NCBI GenBank assembly: GCA_003223255.1
Contig: QHYJ01000110.1
Coordinates: forward strand, 5,440-51,370
Reading direction: 5' to 3'
Source: Acidobacteriota bacterium
GTDB lineage: Bacteria > Acidobacteriota > Terriglobia > Acidiferrales > UBA7541
DNA: 45,931 nt
Shown: one piece after another, positions 13,101-19,770 of the stretch
How the letters are laid out: each line of letters starts with the position of its first letter
How positions within the stretch are numbered: position 1 is the first letter of the stretch
Made by a program: the position numbers and the translations under genes
Notes under the pieces: model-generated
What the model was told of the DNA's origin: nothing
The model's input: only the letters and a program-made list of their open reading frames with translations
Databases searched by the model: none

Positions 13101-13220
13101 TTCTCCATCAATCCGGTCTATCGCGGAGAAACCTGGGGAACTTACTCGATGGTGCTGAACGCCATCCTGAACTTCGACAACTTAAACGCTGGCCGCAAAG
13201 ACGCTGCGGAAGCCAAATGA
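10182..13220 (+). CDS. Secreted M14-family zinc peptidase, large
   Basis: The product is 1012 residues with an N-terminal signal peptide (about 1-24, ending AWA-D), so it is probably periplasmic or secreted. The peptidase M14 fold is supported by TGTIHSPETG (His176 and Glu179 as the HxxE zinc ligands) and a downstream HDLHES (His281/284, one being the third ligand). A Lys/Glu/Ser-rich linker at about residues 484-508 separates the catalytic half from a C-terminal half with a ThuA/GATase-like YDVILFPPAGGWGG segment and a closing NPVYRGETWGTYSMV block. I chose ATG 10182 because AGGAG (10170-10174) lies seven bases before it. ATG 10161 in the same frame would lengthen the N-terminus. The substrate is unknown. 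Confidence 0.85.
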   Translation: MNRVFWSKLALFVILGSTFAPHAWADGATAPGRDPKQPVDDAYTEKIHKYTTQPYFTSPLVDYLPASKTVPTPRAVLGDISGAPGILPYAEDVYKYMRLLEKATPRVKVFSIGITEEGREMIAVAVSSEENIRNLEEHRARLAKLADPRTIKLDDAEADKLVAQAVPIYYITGTIHSPETGAPTALMELAYRLAVDESPYIKEIRDGTITLITPVVEVDGRDRMVDIYKWHLAHPKQFFPWLVYWGKYVAHDNNRDAMGVTLKLTENVLKTYVGWKAQVLHDLHESVPYLYDNTIGDEPYNAWIDPILADEWQIIGWNNVSAMTKFGMPGVFAHGDFDTWSPGYLMFIAALHNGISRLYETFGNGGADTEERTLQPEDYARTWYRQNPPLPKALWSQRDNNNYEETGLLTSLHFFNDNKRLFLKNFYLKAKRSTLKPTEEGPAAYVLSADDPRPGLQAELLQVLRRQAVEISRARSAFTVTLPAKKSKESAKSKDKKEQEEKTEPAAPTTKEFPAGSYIIRMDQPYSRIADALLDYQYWSPDDPQKTPYDDTGWTFGELFHAQVTRVTDTKVLDVPMDRVTEIHAPGGVKGDGAVFAVNNNAEPALATLRYKLPDAAIEAVEESFESSGQKFRRGSFVIRNVNRADLDRTASELGVQVSTLNAAPGVKTHPLRAARIAFVHTWLSTQTEGWWRLALDKLGIPYDYLSTQTVAKIPDLNVKYDVILFPPAGGWGGSVNAIVNGVPTAWGNALPWKNTPETPNLAGKNDSTDDLRPGLGWDGVARLQEFVQRGGVLLTATDTSSLALALGFVDGISTQSANKMKIIGSVVGTRLVDAASPIAYGYDEKGAAYCDNGPIFSLSSIAGQRGRRRLGPEMHARPTGRGRSDDPDFTVGRVGVEAPEEAKSEIWESPPVLDEQKRNGFRVIPPALRPRVIFRYADSKDLLISGLVEGGDEIAQHPAVVDARSGKGHLVLFSINPVYRGETWGTYSMVLNAILNFDNLNAGRKDAAEAK

Positions 13221-13268
13221 GGAACCGGCAGCCCACGTCTCATGGATTCCAGTGTTGCCGCGACTAAG

Positions 13269-13299
13269 CCAGGATTCCTCGCTTCGCTCGGAATGACAG
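13269..13299 (-). repeat. Dispersed repeat, 'GTCATTCCGAGCG' family
   Basis: Read on the - strand it is TGTCATTCCGAGCGAAGCG followed by AGGAATCCTGG. This is the cleanest copy of a repeat found at least six more times in this window, always between genes. It lies after the M14 peptidase gene and faces the next copy at 13354. Confidence 0.75.
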
Positions 13300-13353
13300 G
13301 CTGCCGTGGGGGGAGCAAAATCATTAAACCGCGGCGCAATTGCCGATGTCTCT

Positions 13354-13394
13354 GTCATTGCGAGGGCGGTGTCGGCCCGAGGAATCCTGGTTTG
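13354..13394 (+). repeat. Dispersed repeat, divergent copy
   Basis: GTCATTGCGAGGGCG followed by CCCGAGGAATCCTGG is a divergent copy in inverted orientation relative to 13269-13299. The pair could fold into a hairpin in the transcript past the M14 gene. Confidence 0.6.
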
Positions 13395-13497
13395 ATCAGG
13401 CCCAGAGCCGACTCTAGGAAAGAAAAAAGAAAGATGAATCTGGCCAGACCTCAGCTTGGCACCAACTCGTTGCCGGCCGGCCCGCTCCACCTATTTC

Positions 13498-13525
13498 TTG
13501 CGCCAGCGGCAATTTGCGCTACAAT
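13498..13525 (+). promoter_or_regulatory. Sigma-70-like promoter of the ABM-domain gene
   Basis: A -35-like TTGCGC (13498-13503), a 16-base spacer and a -10 TACAAT (13520-13525) preceded by CGC. The -10 ends exactly 10 bases before ATG 13536, with no ribosome-binding site between, implying a nearly leaderless transcript. Confidence 0.55.
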
Positions 13526-13535
13526 CCCCGCCACT

Positions 13536-13907
13536 ATGCCGAAGCACAAAACAAAGGTCCGCCGCCGGCCGGCACCCAAAGCGCGCAGGAAGCCGGCATC
13601 CGGCGGAAAACTGCCAAAAGACGCCGTCACCCGCATGGTCATTTTGCGCGCCCGCGAGGGCCAGGAAATCCTGCTCGAAGCGGAGTTGCGCGCGCTGATC
13701 GGCCCATCCCGAAAGGAAGAGGGCTGCCTCACGTTTGACCTGCACGCCTCGGTGGAGCAGCCCGGCAGCTATCTGCTCCATGAAGTCTGGGCCAGCCGCG
13801 AGGCGCACACCGAACACATGCATACGCCACATTTTCTCCGCTGGGACGCCCGCAAAGATGCGCTTCTCACTTCCCGCGACGGCTCCTTCTGGAAGCAAAT
13901 CGCCTGA
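13536..13907 (+). CDS. Antibiotic biosynthesis monooxygenase (ABM) domain protein
   Basis: The product is 123 residues. After a basic, probably disordered N-terminal 33 residues, it shows a single ABM/dimeric alpha-beta barrel domain: VTRMVILRAREGQEILLEAELRAL, then EEGCLTFDLHASVEQPGSYLLHEVW and HTEHMHTPHFLRW, including the usual glutamate-cysteine strand and the C-terminal His-x-x-Thr-xx-Phe segment. Family members are small oxygenases or stress-related quinol oxidases, and the substrate cannot be told. The start is set at ATG 13536 because the promoter -10 lies just upstream. The frame is open further 5' but runs through repeat DNA. Confidence 0.75.
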   Translation: MPKHKTKVRRRPAPKARRKPASGGKLPKDAVTRMVILRAREGQEILLEAELRALIGPSRKEEGCLTFDLHASVEQPGSYLLHEVWASREAHTEHMHTPHFLRWDARKDALLTSRDGSFWKQIA

Positions 13908-13930
13908 CAGCCTATTGAAAACCCTCGCGC

Positions 13931-13980
13931 TTGTCATCCCCAGCCGGCCTGCGGCAGGCAGGCGAACCGAGGGATCTGCT
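13931..13980 (+). repeat. Dispersed repeat, variant with inserted CCTGCGGCAGGCAGG
   Basis: TTGTCATCCCCAGCCGG, then a GCCTGCGGCAGGC palindrome, then CGAACCGAGGGATCTGC. This is a variant of the same intergenic repeat family, with the GCCTGC/GCAGGC palindrome also seen at 16845-16857. It lies between convergent genes. Confidence 0.6.
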
Positions 13981-14011
13981 TTCTCGAAATCAGTCAAGTG
14001 GAAGCGGAAGG

Positions 14012-15163
14012 TTAACTTTCCGGCGGTGCGAGGTAGTATCCCGGCCGCGCGCGAACCTTCAAGTTCTTCGCATCGCTTCGAAGTACCGACACTTTGATTT
14101 CGTGATATCCGGTGGCATCGGCGTCGGTTGGCGTGTAGCTCAGCGTGTACTGCGAGTGCAGTTCGCCGCCAATTTCGTCGACGGCCTTCTCAATGGAGCG
14201 GTCCTTGAATGTGGAAAGGTGTGCGCCACCGGTGCCCGCTGCCGCTACTTCCAGGGGATTGCCCTTGACCTGATCATGAATGTGCTGCACCAGCCAGACC
14301 ACGGCGGCCATCAAATCAGCGCCGCCGTAGCGGTAGTTATCCTCGTAAGTCGGCGTTGCCGGAACTCCTGGCGGTGGTGGGACCGAACCCACCGGTAGAT
14401 TTGGCCGCTGCGGAGCCTTGGGCTTGGCCTGCAGCTCCGCCCGCGTCGTGGAAAGCCCCACGCTGTAAATCGTTACGTTCGCCAGTTGCGCCTGCCGCAG
14501 CACTTCGCCTAAGTTCTTCTCGCTGCCCTCATCGACCGCTTCAGAAAGAATCAGCAGCACGCGGCGCCGCCCCGGTTTTTCCGCGGTCACTTGTGGTCGA
14601 CTCGAAAGCATTTCCATGCCTGCCGCCATCGCATCGAACAGCTTCGAACCGGAAGTTCCGAGCCGCAGATTCGCGATTGTGTTTTCGATTGTGTCCGCGT
14701 TGCTGGTGAAATCCTGCAGCTTGTCCACCGCATCATTGAAGCCCAGCACCGCGGCTTCCCCGGTTTGCCCCATGACCGTTTGCGTGAAGAGAATGCCGGT
14801 CTTGCGTATCTCGGGCATGAGCGGCTCGATGCGCGAGCTCGTTTCCATCAGAAACACCAGTGAAAGCGGATCGCCTCCCAAATCGAAGTGCGAAATTATC
14901 TGTGGGATCCCGTTGTCTGTTACTTGAAAATCTCTCGCTTCGAGGTCGTGGATCATGTCATCTCGAGAATCGCGCACCGTCACCGGAGTCGTCACCAGCG
15001 CCACTTGCACTTTGATCTCGTTTTTGGGAGCTTGCTGCACCGGCACGCCCGGCCTAGGCGGAAGCGGCCCCGTCGGCGCTTGCCCCAGCAGTGGTCCTGC
15101 CGCGGCCAGCATAGCAAGAAGAAGCCAACTCAACCGGCATCCCTGTCGTTTCATCCAATGCAT
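14012..15163 (-). CDS. Secreted VWFA-related domain protein (acidobacterial type)
   Basis: The product is 383 residues with a signal peptide (about 1-27, ending LLGQ-A). A Pro-rich segment and a beta-rich stretch follow (VQVALVTTPVTVRDSRDDMIHDLEARDF), then a von Willebrand factor A-like domain. This layout matches the VWFA-related family that is expanded in Acidobacteria. The metal-binding DxSxS position reads METSSR here, so the first Asp is Glu and the last Ser is Arg: a degenerate MIDAS. A Pro-rich insert lies near residues 262-290. It is divergent from the LOG gene and shares about 140 bases of upstream DNA. ATG 15154 is an alternative start. The ligand and role are unknown. Confidence 0.8.
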   Translation of the reverse strand: MHWMKRQGCRLSWLLLAMLAAAGPLLGQAPTGPLPPRPGVPVQQAPKNEIKVQVALVTTPVTVRDSRDDMIHDLEARDFQVTDNGIPQIISHFDLGGDPLSLVFLMETSSRIEPLMPEIRKTGILFTQTVMGQTGEAAVLGFNDAVDKLQDFTSNADTIENTIANLRLGTSGSKLFDAMAAGMEMLSSRPQVTAEKPGRRRVLLILSEAVDEGSEKNLGEVLRQAQLANVTIYSVGLSTTRAELQAKPKAPQRPNLPVGSVPPPPGVPATPTYEDNYRYGGADLMAAVVWLVQHIHDQVKGNPLEVAAAGTGGAHLSTFKDRSIEKAVDEIGGELHSQYTLSYTPTDADATGYHEIKVSVLRSDAKNLKVRARPGYYLAPPES

Positions 15164-15244
15164 ACCGTCCGTCCCGCGCCGAGGTTCCGTAATGCCAATC
15201 CCTTAAGCAGTGTACTCATTTCGACGCACCTTTGCCGGAAGACG

Positions 15245-15274
15245 TTGCCGCAAGCCGCCCGGAATTCCTACAAT
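15245..15274 (+). promoter_or_regulatory. Promoter of the LOG-family gene
   Basis: TTGCCG (15245-15250), an 18-base spacer and TACAAT (15269-15274). Transcription would begin about 24 bases before ATG 15305, leaving room for the GGGAGAG ribosome-binding site at 15291-15297. Confidence 0.55.
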
Positions 15275-15304
15275 CAAAGTTCGTCCTTACGGGAGAGTAG
15301 ACAC

Positions 15305-16180
15305 ATGCCCGACGGCAAAAAACTGAAGCCGCAGCACGCGCCCAAGGTCGCCCATGAAGACCCCAAGTTTCTGGGCAGCGTGCCGGCGCGGCCGATTCGC
15401 ATCCTCGCCGAATACATTCATCCTCTCGTACAGCTCAAGAACGAGGGCATTGGCGACACCATCGTGATGTTCGGCTCGGCGCGCATTGAGTCGCACGAAA
15501 CCGCGCAAGCACGCTACACGCGGCTCAAACGCAGGAAAACCGGCAAAATGTCCTCCGAAGCATTGCACCGCCACCACGCCGCCTTGCGCAGCGCCAAAAG
15601 CTCGCTGGAAATGTCCCGCTATTACGAAGAGGCGCGCCAGCTTTCCTACAAAATCACCAACTGGGCCTTGACGCTGGGGCCCAAGCCGCGGCGCTTCGTA
15701 GTTTGTTCCGGAGGCGGCCCGGGCATTATGGAAGCGGCCAATCGCGGCGCTTACGAAGCGGGCGGCAAGTCCATCGGACTCTCCATCGAGCTCCCGCACG
15801 AGCAATTTGCAAATTCCTACATCAGCCCGGAGCTGAGCTTCAACTTCAAATACTTTTTCATGCGCAAACTCTGGTTCGCGCAAATCGCCAAGGCGCTAAT
15901 TGTTTTTCCCGGCGGCTTCGGCACCATGGACGAGCTCTGGGAAATGCTCACCCTGCTGCAAACCGGGAAGCTGGCCAAGCGCAATCTGATCCTGATTTAT
16001 GGCCGCAAGTATTGGGACGAAGTCCTGAATTGGAAGGCCATGGTGCGCTGGGGAACCATCAACGAAGAAGAGTACGAGATGCTGCAGTTCGCCGATACGG
16101 TGGACGATGCCTTTGACCGCATTCGCGCCGGCCTGGAGAAATACCACATGCAGGCTGAGCCCTTCCTGCAAGCTTACTAA
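15305..16180 (+). CDS. LOG-family protein (TIGR00730-like, 'lysine decarboxylase'-fold)
   Basis: The product is 291 residues. It carries the LOG Rossmann-fold signatures: VVCSGGGPGIMEAANRGAYE and PGGFGTMDE at residues 202-210 (PGGxGTxxE), plus KSIGLSIELPHEQ and ELSFNFKYFFMRK. Proteins of this family cleave nucleoside monophosphates at the N-glycosidic bond (phosphoribohydrolase, cytokinin-activating type). The old 'lysine decarboxylase' label is misleading. It has an N-terminal extension of about 70 residues before the fold, as in the longer bacterial LOG group. ATG 15305 follows GGGAGAG by seven bases. It is divergent from the VWFA gene. Confidence 0.9.
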   Translation: MPDGKKLKPQHAPKVAHEDPKFLGSVPARPIRILAEYIHPLVQLKNEGIGDTIVMFGSARIESHETAQARYTRLKRRKTGKMSSEALHRHHAALRSAKSSLEMSRYYEEARQLSYKITNWALTLGPKPRRFVVCSGGGPGIMEAANRGAYEAGGKSIGLSIELPHEQFANSYISPELSFNFKYFFMRKLWFAQIAKALIVFPGGFGTMDELWEMLTLLQTGKLAKRNLILIYGRKYWDEVLNWKAMVRWGTINEEEYEMLQFADTVDDAFDRIRAGLEKYHMQAEPFLQAY

Positions 16181-16229
16181 GCGTTGCGCTCTTTCAACCA
16201 TCGGACCTTCACGCTTCGGGCCTGTCCGT

Positions 16230-16270
16230 TTGTCATTCCGAGCGCAGCGAGGAATCCTGGCTTGATCTAT
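16230..16270 (+). repeat. Dispersed repeat copy
   Basis: TTGTCATTCCGAGCGCAGCG followed by AGGAATCCTGGCTTGATC, a near-consensus copy lying in the 246-base gap between the LOG gene and the small secreted-protein gene. No other feature is seen in that gap. Confidence 0.75.
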
Positions 16271-16426
16271 CACTAGCGCGGGTCGCTCGGAGGAACGCCG
16301 CGCGCCGGCATCGGGAGTCTTGCGGTGCAAAATCAACCACGCGACATTCTCCCGGCAAGCGTGTTTAACCACGCAGGGACCAACGCCCCATCCCAGTCGG
16401 GGAAATTACGGGAGGATGGAGAATCC

Positions 16427-16756
16427 ATGACCACCTACACAGGGGCCAAGAGGTTTCTGGGTCGCTCGGTGCTCGCAGGGGCCGCCTTGCTTGGCTTGTT
16501 GGCATTCGCGGCCACGCCGCGCGCTTCTGCCGACGATTACGATCGTTGTCAACGCCGCGTTGCCAAGGCGGACCATAAATTGCACGAAGCGATCGAGCAT
16601 CATGGCCAGTACAGTAGGCAAGCCAACCATGCTCGCCATGAGTTGCGGGAAGCACGCGAACGCTGCTGGAACGAACACCACCGGTGGTGGGACGAGGACG
16701 GACACCGCTGGCGCAACGATCGTGACTGGGACGACCATGATCACGATCGCCACTAA
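16427..16756 (+). CDS. Small secreted His/Asp/Arg-rich protein
   Basis: The product is 109 residues. A signal peptide is likely (about 1-36: basic start, then VLAGAALLGLLAFAATPRASA-D). The mature part is charged and helical, with Cys residues in DRCQRR and ERCWNEHH, and ends in an Asp/His-rich tail (DDHDHDRH) that could bind metal ions. That is inference from composition only. ATG 16427 is preceded by GGAGG (16411-16415). The function is not recognised. Confidence 0.6.
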   Translation: MTTYTGAKRFLGRSVLAGAALLGLLAFAATPRASADDYDRCQRRVAKADHKLHEAIEHHGQYSRQANHARHELREARERCWNEHHRWWDEDGHRWRNDRDWDDHDHDRH

Positions 16757-16828
16757 AACCAGGAAGGCTCAGAACCACATCCCGGGCGTTCCAGTCCTTT
16801 GGAGCGCCTTTTCCGTGTTGCAACGTCG

Positions 16829-16880
16829 GTCATGTCGAGCCAGCCTGCGGCAGGCAGACGCAGCGAGGAATCCTGGCTAG
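16829..16880 (+). repeat. Dispersed repeat copy with inserted palindrome
   Basis: GTCATGTCGAGCCAGCCTGC, then GGCAGGCAGACGCAGCG, then AGGAATCCTGGCTAGC. It belongs to the same family and carries the GCCTGCGGCAGGC palindrome also found at 13945. It lies between convergent genes. Confidence 0.65.
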
Positions 16881-16924
16881 CTCCACAATCGCACCCAGCT
16901 CGACGGAGAGGAATGACATGGCAG

Positions 16925-16961
16925 GAAATAAAAAAGCGGGGCGCTGCTGGTTGCGCCCCGC
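16925..16961 (-). terminator. Rho-independent terminator of the zinc-ribbon gene
   Basis: A perfect 9-base stem (GCGGGGCGC, 16936-16944, with GCGCCCCGC, 16953-16961) is followed on the - strand by a T6 run (complement of 16930-16935). It lies about 19 bases past the stop of the - strand gene at 16980. Confidence 0.85.
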
Positions 16962-16979
16962 ATCCCTTTAGCAAAATGT

Positions 16980-17294
16980 TCAGTTCACCGTGACCAAGTG
17001 CTCGTCGGAAAAAACCGCTGAGAACCTTCGCGCCTCTTCTTGATCGTGCACCATCACAATAGGAACCACGCGCAACGACTTCTTGCAGGCATGGCAGACG
17101 GTCACTTCGCCCTGCAAATCCTGCAGAAAGCCGTCCGTGAAATGGTACAACGTGCGCTCGCGCCGGGCATTCTTTTGGTCCCGCGCTCCGCAGTGCGGAC
17201 AGATGAATTCCACCTTGTCTTGCTGCGGATCGCGGTCCATGGCAGCCCACCCGGTGCGGCGAACTCCAATCGTCTCCGCATTACGCCGGTCCAT
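16980..17294 (-). CDS. Small zinc-ribbon protein, unknown function
   Basis: The product is 104 residues. Two CxxC pairs (FICPHCGARD near residue 35 and TVCHACKKSLR near residue 70) should bind one zinc ion in a ribbon. The 27 residues between them are helical and charged. ATG 17294 is chosen because GAGGAGG (complement of 17304-17310) lies nine bases before it. The frame is open upstream to 17513, but that part looks non-coding. A strong terminator follows. It is divergent from the TonB gene. A regulatory or RNA-binding role is possible but not shown. Confidence 0.65.
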   Translation of the reverse strand: MDRRNAETIGVRRTGWAAMDRDPQQDKVEFICPHCGARDQKNARRERTLYHFTDGFLQDLQGEVTVCHACKKSLRVVPIVMVHDQEEARRFSAVFSDEHLVTVN

Positions 17295-17652
17295 GGGAGT
17301 CAGCCTCCTCAGATCCACGTCCTTAAGCAGTAAGATGCGCAAAAGCGTAAGGTGGGTACAGTTTTTTCGTATCTCTATAAATCTACAGCCTTTAGCGGAA
17401 GCCGCAAGGGCCGCGTTGCCATTCGGAACGCCCAAGCGGTCGAGTGGGCACACTGCAGGGAACTTGCGTTGCTTCCCGGTGTCCAACGCTTTGGAGGACG
17501 CGCGCAACCTCACATCCCTGCGAGCGCGGCGCCGGTCTCCTTGGAGGACTAGAGCAACCCCCAGGAGGCTGGCGTCGCAAAATTTCTGCCGTCGGCTTCC
17601 CCGCGTGTTGATGGACCGGCGGACCCTCGCAGAAAAACTGTGGAGGTGCGTG
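17295..17652. other. Divergent intergenic region between zinc-ribbon and tonB genes
   Basis: About 358 bases carry the control regions of both flanking genes. I see an AT-rich segment around 17358-17390 (TTTTTTCG, TCTCTATAAATC) that may contain a promoter, but no clear -35/-10 pair. The tonB ribosome-binding site GGAGG (17642-17646) is at its right end. No gene or RNA is recognised. Confidence 0.4.
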
Positions 17653-18453
17653 ATGCCGTTCGATTCTCACAAAGTTTCAGAAGGAATTCCGAAAGAAAGT
17701 CTGGGTTCGTTAGGAGGATGTCTCGTCGAAGGCGACCCCGAGCAGCGCCGTCGCGCACGCCGCGTTCGTCGCCGCGCGCTCGTTCTTTCCATCCTGATCC
17801 AGACGGCCGTGCTTGGTGTGCTGGTGCTGCTCCCGTTGTTTGGGAAAACACAGCACATCGCCCTCACCATCCCCACGCACATCCCGCCCTATTCTCCTTA
17901 CAAAGGCGCATCGCACGATGCCGGCGCGCAGCACCCTCACGGTCAGCGACACAATGTCTGCCACTTTTGCGTGCCGCCCAACATTTCCCCTATCATCGTT
18001 ACGCACAACCCGCAGCCCTCCGGCGACGGGACGAATGACGCGCCTGATGGCACGGTGCCAGGCATTCCCGGAGGTTTGATTCCCATTCCCGGGGTTCGGA
18101 GTAATGTGCCGCCGCCACCCGATGACCATCGCGTCGCGCGGCAAACGGTCATGCGCATGACGCAAATTGACCCCGCCATGCTGATTTACCGCGTTGAGCC
18201 CGTCTATCCGCCGCTGGCAAAACAAATTCACAAGGAAGGTCGCGTAGAGCTACGCGCTATGATCGCCACCGACGGAACGATCCAATCACTCGAAATCGTC
18301 GGAGGCGACCCGATATTCTACCAATCGGCCAGGAACGCCGTAAGTCAATGGCGCTACCGGCCGACCATTCTCAACGGCCAACCCGTGGAAATCGACACGC
18401 ACATCACCATCATCTACACGATGTCGGACTGGCGTCCTGTCGCCCAAGAGTGA
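17653..18453 (+). CDS. TonB family energy-transducer protein
   Basis: The product is 266 residues. A short cytoplasmic, Arg-rich N-terminus (EQRRRARRVRRR) is followed by one transmembrane helix at about 42-63. A long Pro/Gly/His-rich periplasmic spacer with two Cys (CHFCVPP) comes next, then a TonB C-terminal domain at about 185-262 (YRVEPVYPPLAKQIHKEGRVELRAMI ... SARNAVSQWRYRPTILNGQPVE). Such proteins pass proton-motive energy to outer-membrane receptors; no exbB/exbD or receptor gene is in the window. ATG 17653 follows GGAGG by six bases. Confidence 0.88.
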   Translation: MPFDSHKVSEGIPKESLGSLGGCLVEGDPEQRRRARRVRRRALVLSILIQTAVLGVLVLLPLFGKTQHIALTIPTHIPPYSPYKGASHDAGAQHPHGQRHNVCHFCVPPNISPIIVTHNPQPSGDGTNDAPDGTVPGIPGGLIPIPGVRSNVPPPPDDHRVARQTVMRMTQIDPAMLIYRVEPVYPPLAKQIHKEGRVELRAMIATDGTIQSLEIVGGDPIFYQSARNAVSQWRYRPTILNGQPVEIDTHITIIYTMSDWRPVAQE

Positions 18454-18527
18454 AACGAGCGGCACCTGGAAATCCCTGCGGCTGCAACCGGCCTTTACGG
18501 AGAACTTAAACTTACAACTGAAAACTC

Positions 18528-18571
18528 CAAAAAAGGTGCAGGGGCCGCTTCTGCCTGACCACGCGGCCCCT
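18528..18571 (-). terminator. Terminator of the outer-membrane barrel gene
   Basis: AGGGGCCGC (18540-18548) pairs perfectly with GCGGCCCCT (18563-18571). On the - strand the stem is followed shortly by a T6 run (complement of the A run at 18529-18534). It fits the end of the - strand gene at 18619. Confidence 0.75.
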
Positions 18572-18618
18572 CTGCCTAACACTGGGCAACCGATTCTGTT
18601 GTGCCTATCGCACTCTCG

Positions 18619-19182
18619 TTAGAACCGGAACACAAATCCGGTCGACACGCGGAAATTGTTCTGGTTCCGCGCGGCCAACGGTCCTTCCCGGAATCGCGTC
18701 AGCAAGTATTCGGTCTGAAACGGACGGATCGAAAAGTGATCGAACACCTTGTAATCCAAGCCTCCGCCTGCGGTCATGGCAAACGCGTTCTGCGTGCCGG
18801 TGGTCCCGAACGCCGCAGCGTTCGCGTGCGCCGCACCAAAGAGCACCTGTCCGAACGGCGTGATCCGCGAATAATGGCGGTAGGACACTCGCGGACCAAA
18901 GAGGTACGTCGAGTATGTCCCGCTAGCGCCCGAGTTCAGAATGTTGCCGTTGTTGTATCCGCCAAAGTCGGCCACGCCCCCGAGCCAGTTCGTGATGTTG
19001 TAGGCCACGTTGGCGTTCCCGCCATGCAGGTGGAAGCTGTCCACTCCCGTCACGCCGGGATTGGCTTGCACATAAGAATAGCCCGCAAAAACATCCACCC
19101 TCGGCGCATTTTCCTGCGCGAAAGCCGAAACGGCGGAAAGCGAGAGTACCCCGAGTAAAGACACCCATAGCTTCAATTTCAT
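18619..19182 (-). CDS. Outer-membrane beta-barrel protein
   Basis: The product is 187 residues with a clear signal peptide (about 1-23, ending AFAQ). The mature part has alternating hydrophobic/polar strands with aromatic girdles (VDVFAGYSYVQ, NVAYNITNWLGGVADFGGY, STYLFGPRVSYRH, GGGLDYKVFDHFSIRPFQTEYLL) and ends in a C-terminal phenylalanine (VSTGFVFRF), the classical signal for BAM-mediated outer-membrane insertion. It resembles the OmpA-like eight-stranded barrels. ATG 19182 is chosen over an upstream in-frame start because GGAGGG (complement of 19186-19191) and the signal peptide fit it. The function is structural or unknown. Confidence 0.82.
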   Translation of the reverse strand: MKLKLWVSLLGVLSLSAVSAFAQENAPRVDVFAGYSYVQANPGVTGVDSFHLHGGNANVAYNITNWLGGVADFGGYNNGNILNSGASGTYSTYLFGPRVSYRHYSRITPFGQVLFGAAHANAAAFGTTGTQNAFAMTAGGGLDYKVFDHFSIRPFQTEYLLTRFREGPLAARNQNNFRVSTGFVFRF

Positions 19183-19770
19183 AAACCCTCCAAATGGATT
19201 TAGTTTTTTGCGCAGACTCACACGCTTAAAGCGCGGCCGCGCTCTTCGCGGGTTGCCTCAGGCAGGGAGGCAGCACTCCGCATCCCTTGATTTGTTTTGT
19301 CCATAGAGATGCGGGAAATCGCCGCTTCGTTGCAAGTTCTTTGAATTTTCTGCGTGCAATTTTGTGACTACGATTCTCAAGAGATTTCTGCAGGAAATGG
19401 AAGGTCTGAGAGTAGCCGTTGCAAGGGCGCGTTCCCCCTGCGGTTTGAAGGAATCGCATAGCAGTCGCCAACGAAGCTATTTGGAGTGCGGCAGCTTGCT
19501 GCCGCTTTTCCTGTGGGCAAACCCTGCTCTGAAGGTCAGCTATGAAACACGGCTCGAGCATTCGCTGCGAGCTTTTTACATTCACTCTGGGTCTGTTCGC
19601 CTTGGAGAACAACGACACTCCCCGTGAATTCCGGGGCCGAGGCAAAGGCAGGTACAGATGGAAGTGTTTGCCCTTGGGGATCCGACCCCATTGGTCTCTT
19701 ATGGCTCATAATGAGATTTGCTCACGCAGGTCGTTGGTCAGAGTTCCCCTTAGGGGATGGGAGTTGAGTC
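19183..19770. other. Long intergenic region with a hairpin repeat
   Basis: About 590 bases lie between the divergent barrel and amidohydrolase genes. The one clear element is the hairpin GCGGCAGC-TT-GCTGCCGC (19488-19505) followed by TTTTCC, part of a GGAGTGCGGCAGCTTGCTGC repeat. A related half is found inverted at 36151-36170. Open frames here (for example - strand 19226-19645) lack a ribosome-binding site and protein-like composition. Confidence 0.5.
19481..19512 (+). repeat. Hairpin repeat, 'GGAGTGCGGCAGCTTGCTGC' type
   Basis: An 8-base perfect stem with a two-base loop (19488-19505), preceded by TTTGGAGT and followed by TTTTCCTG. It could act as a terminator on the + strand. A shorter related sequence (CTTGGAATGCGGCAGCTTTT on the - strand) lies at 36151-36170. 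Confidence 0.55.

Noticed and set aside
17083-17652. An N-terminal extension of the TonB gene of 190 codons
   Set aside because: The frame is open but its translation overlaps the antisense of the zinc-ribbon gene and is not protein-like. ATG 17653 has a good ribosome-binding site and the expected TonB topology.
19226-19645. A 139-codon - frame upstream of the barrel gene
   Set aside because: It contains the hairpin repeat in its coding part (CPQEKRQQAAAL) and has no ribosome-binding site.
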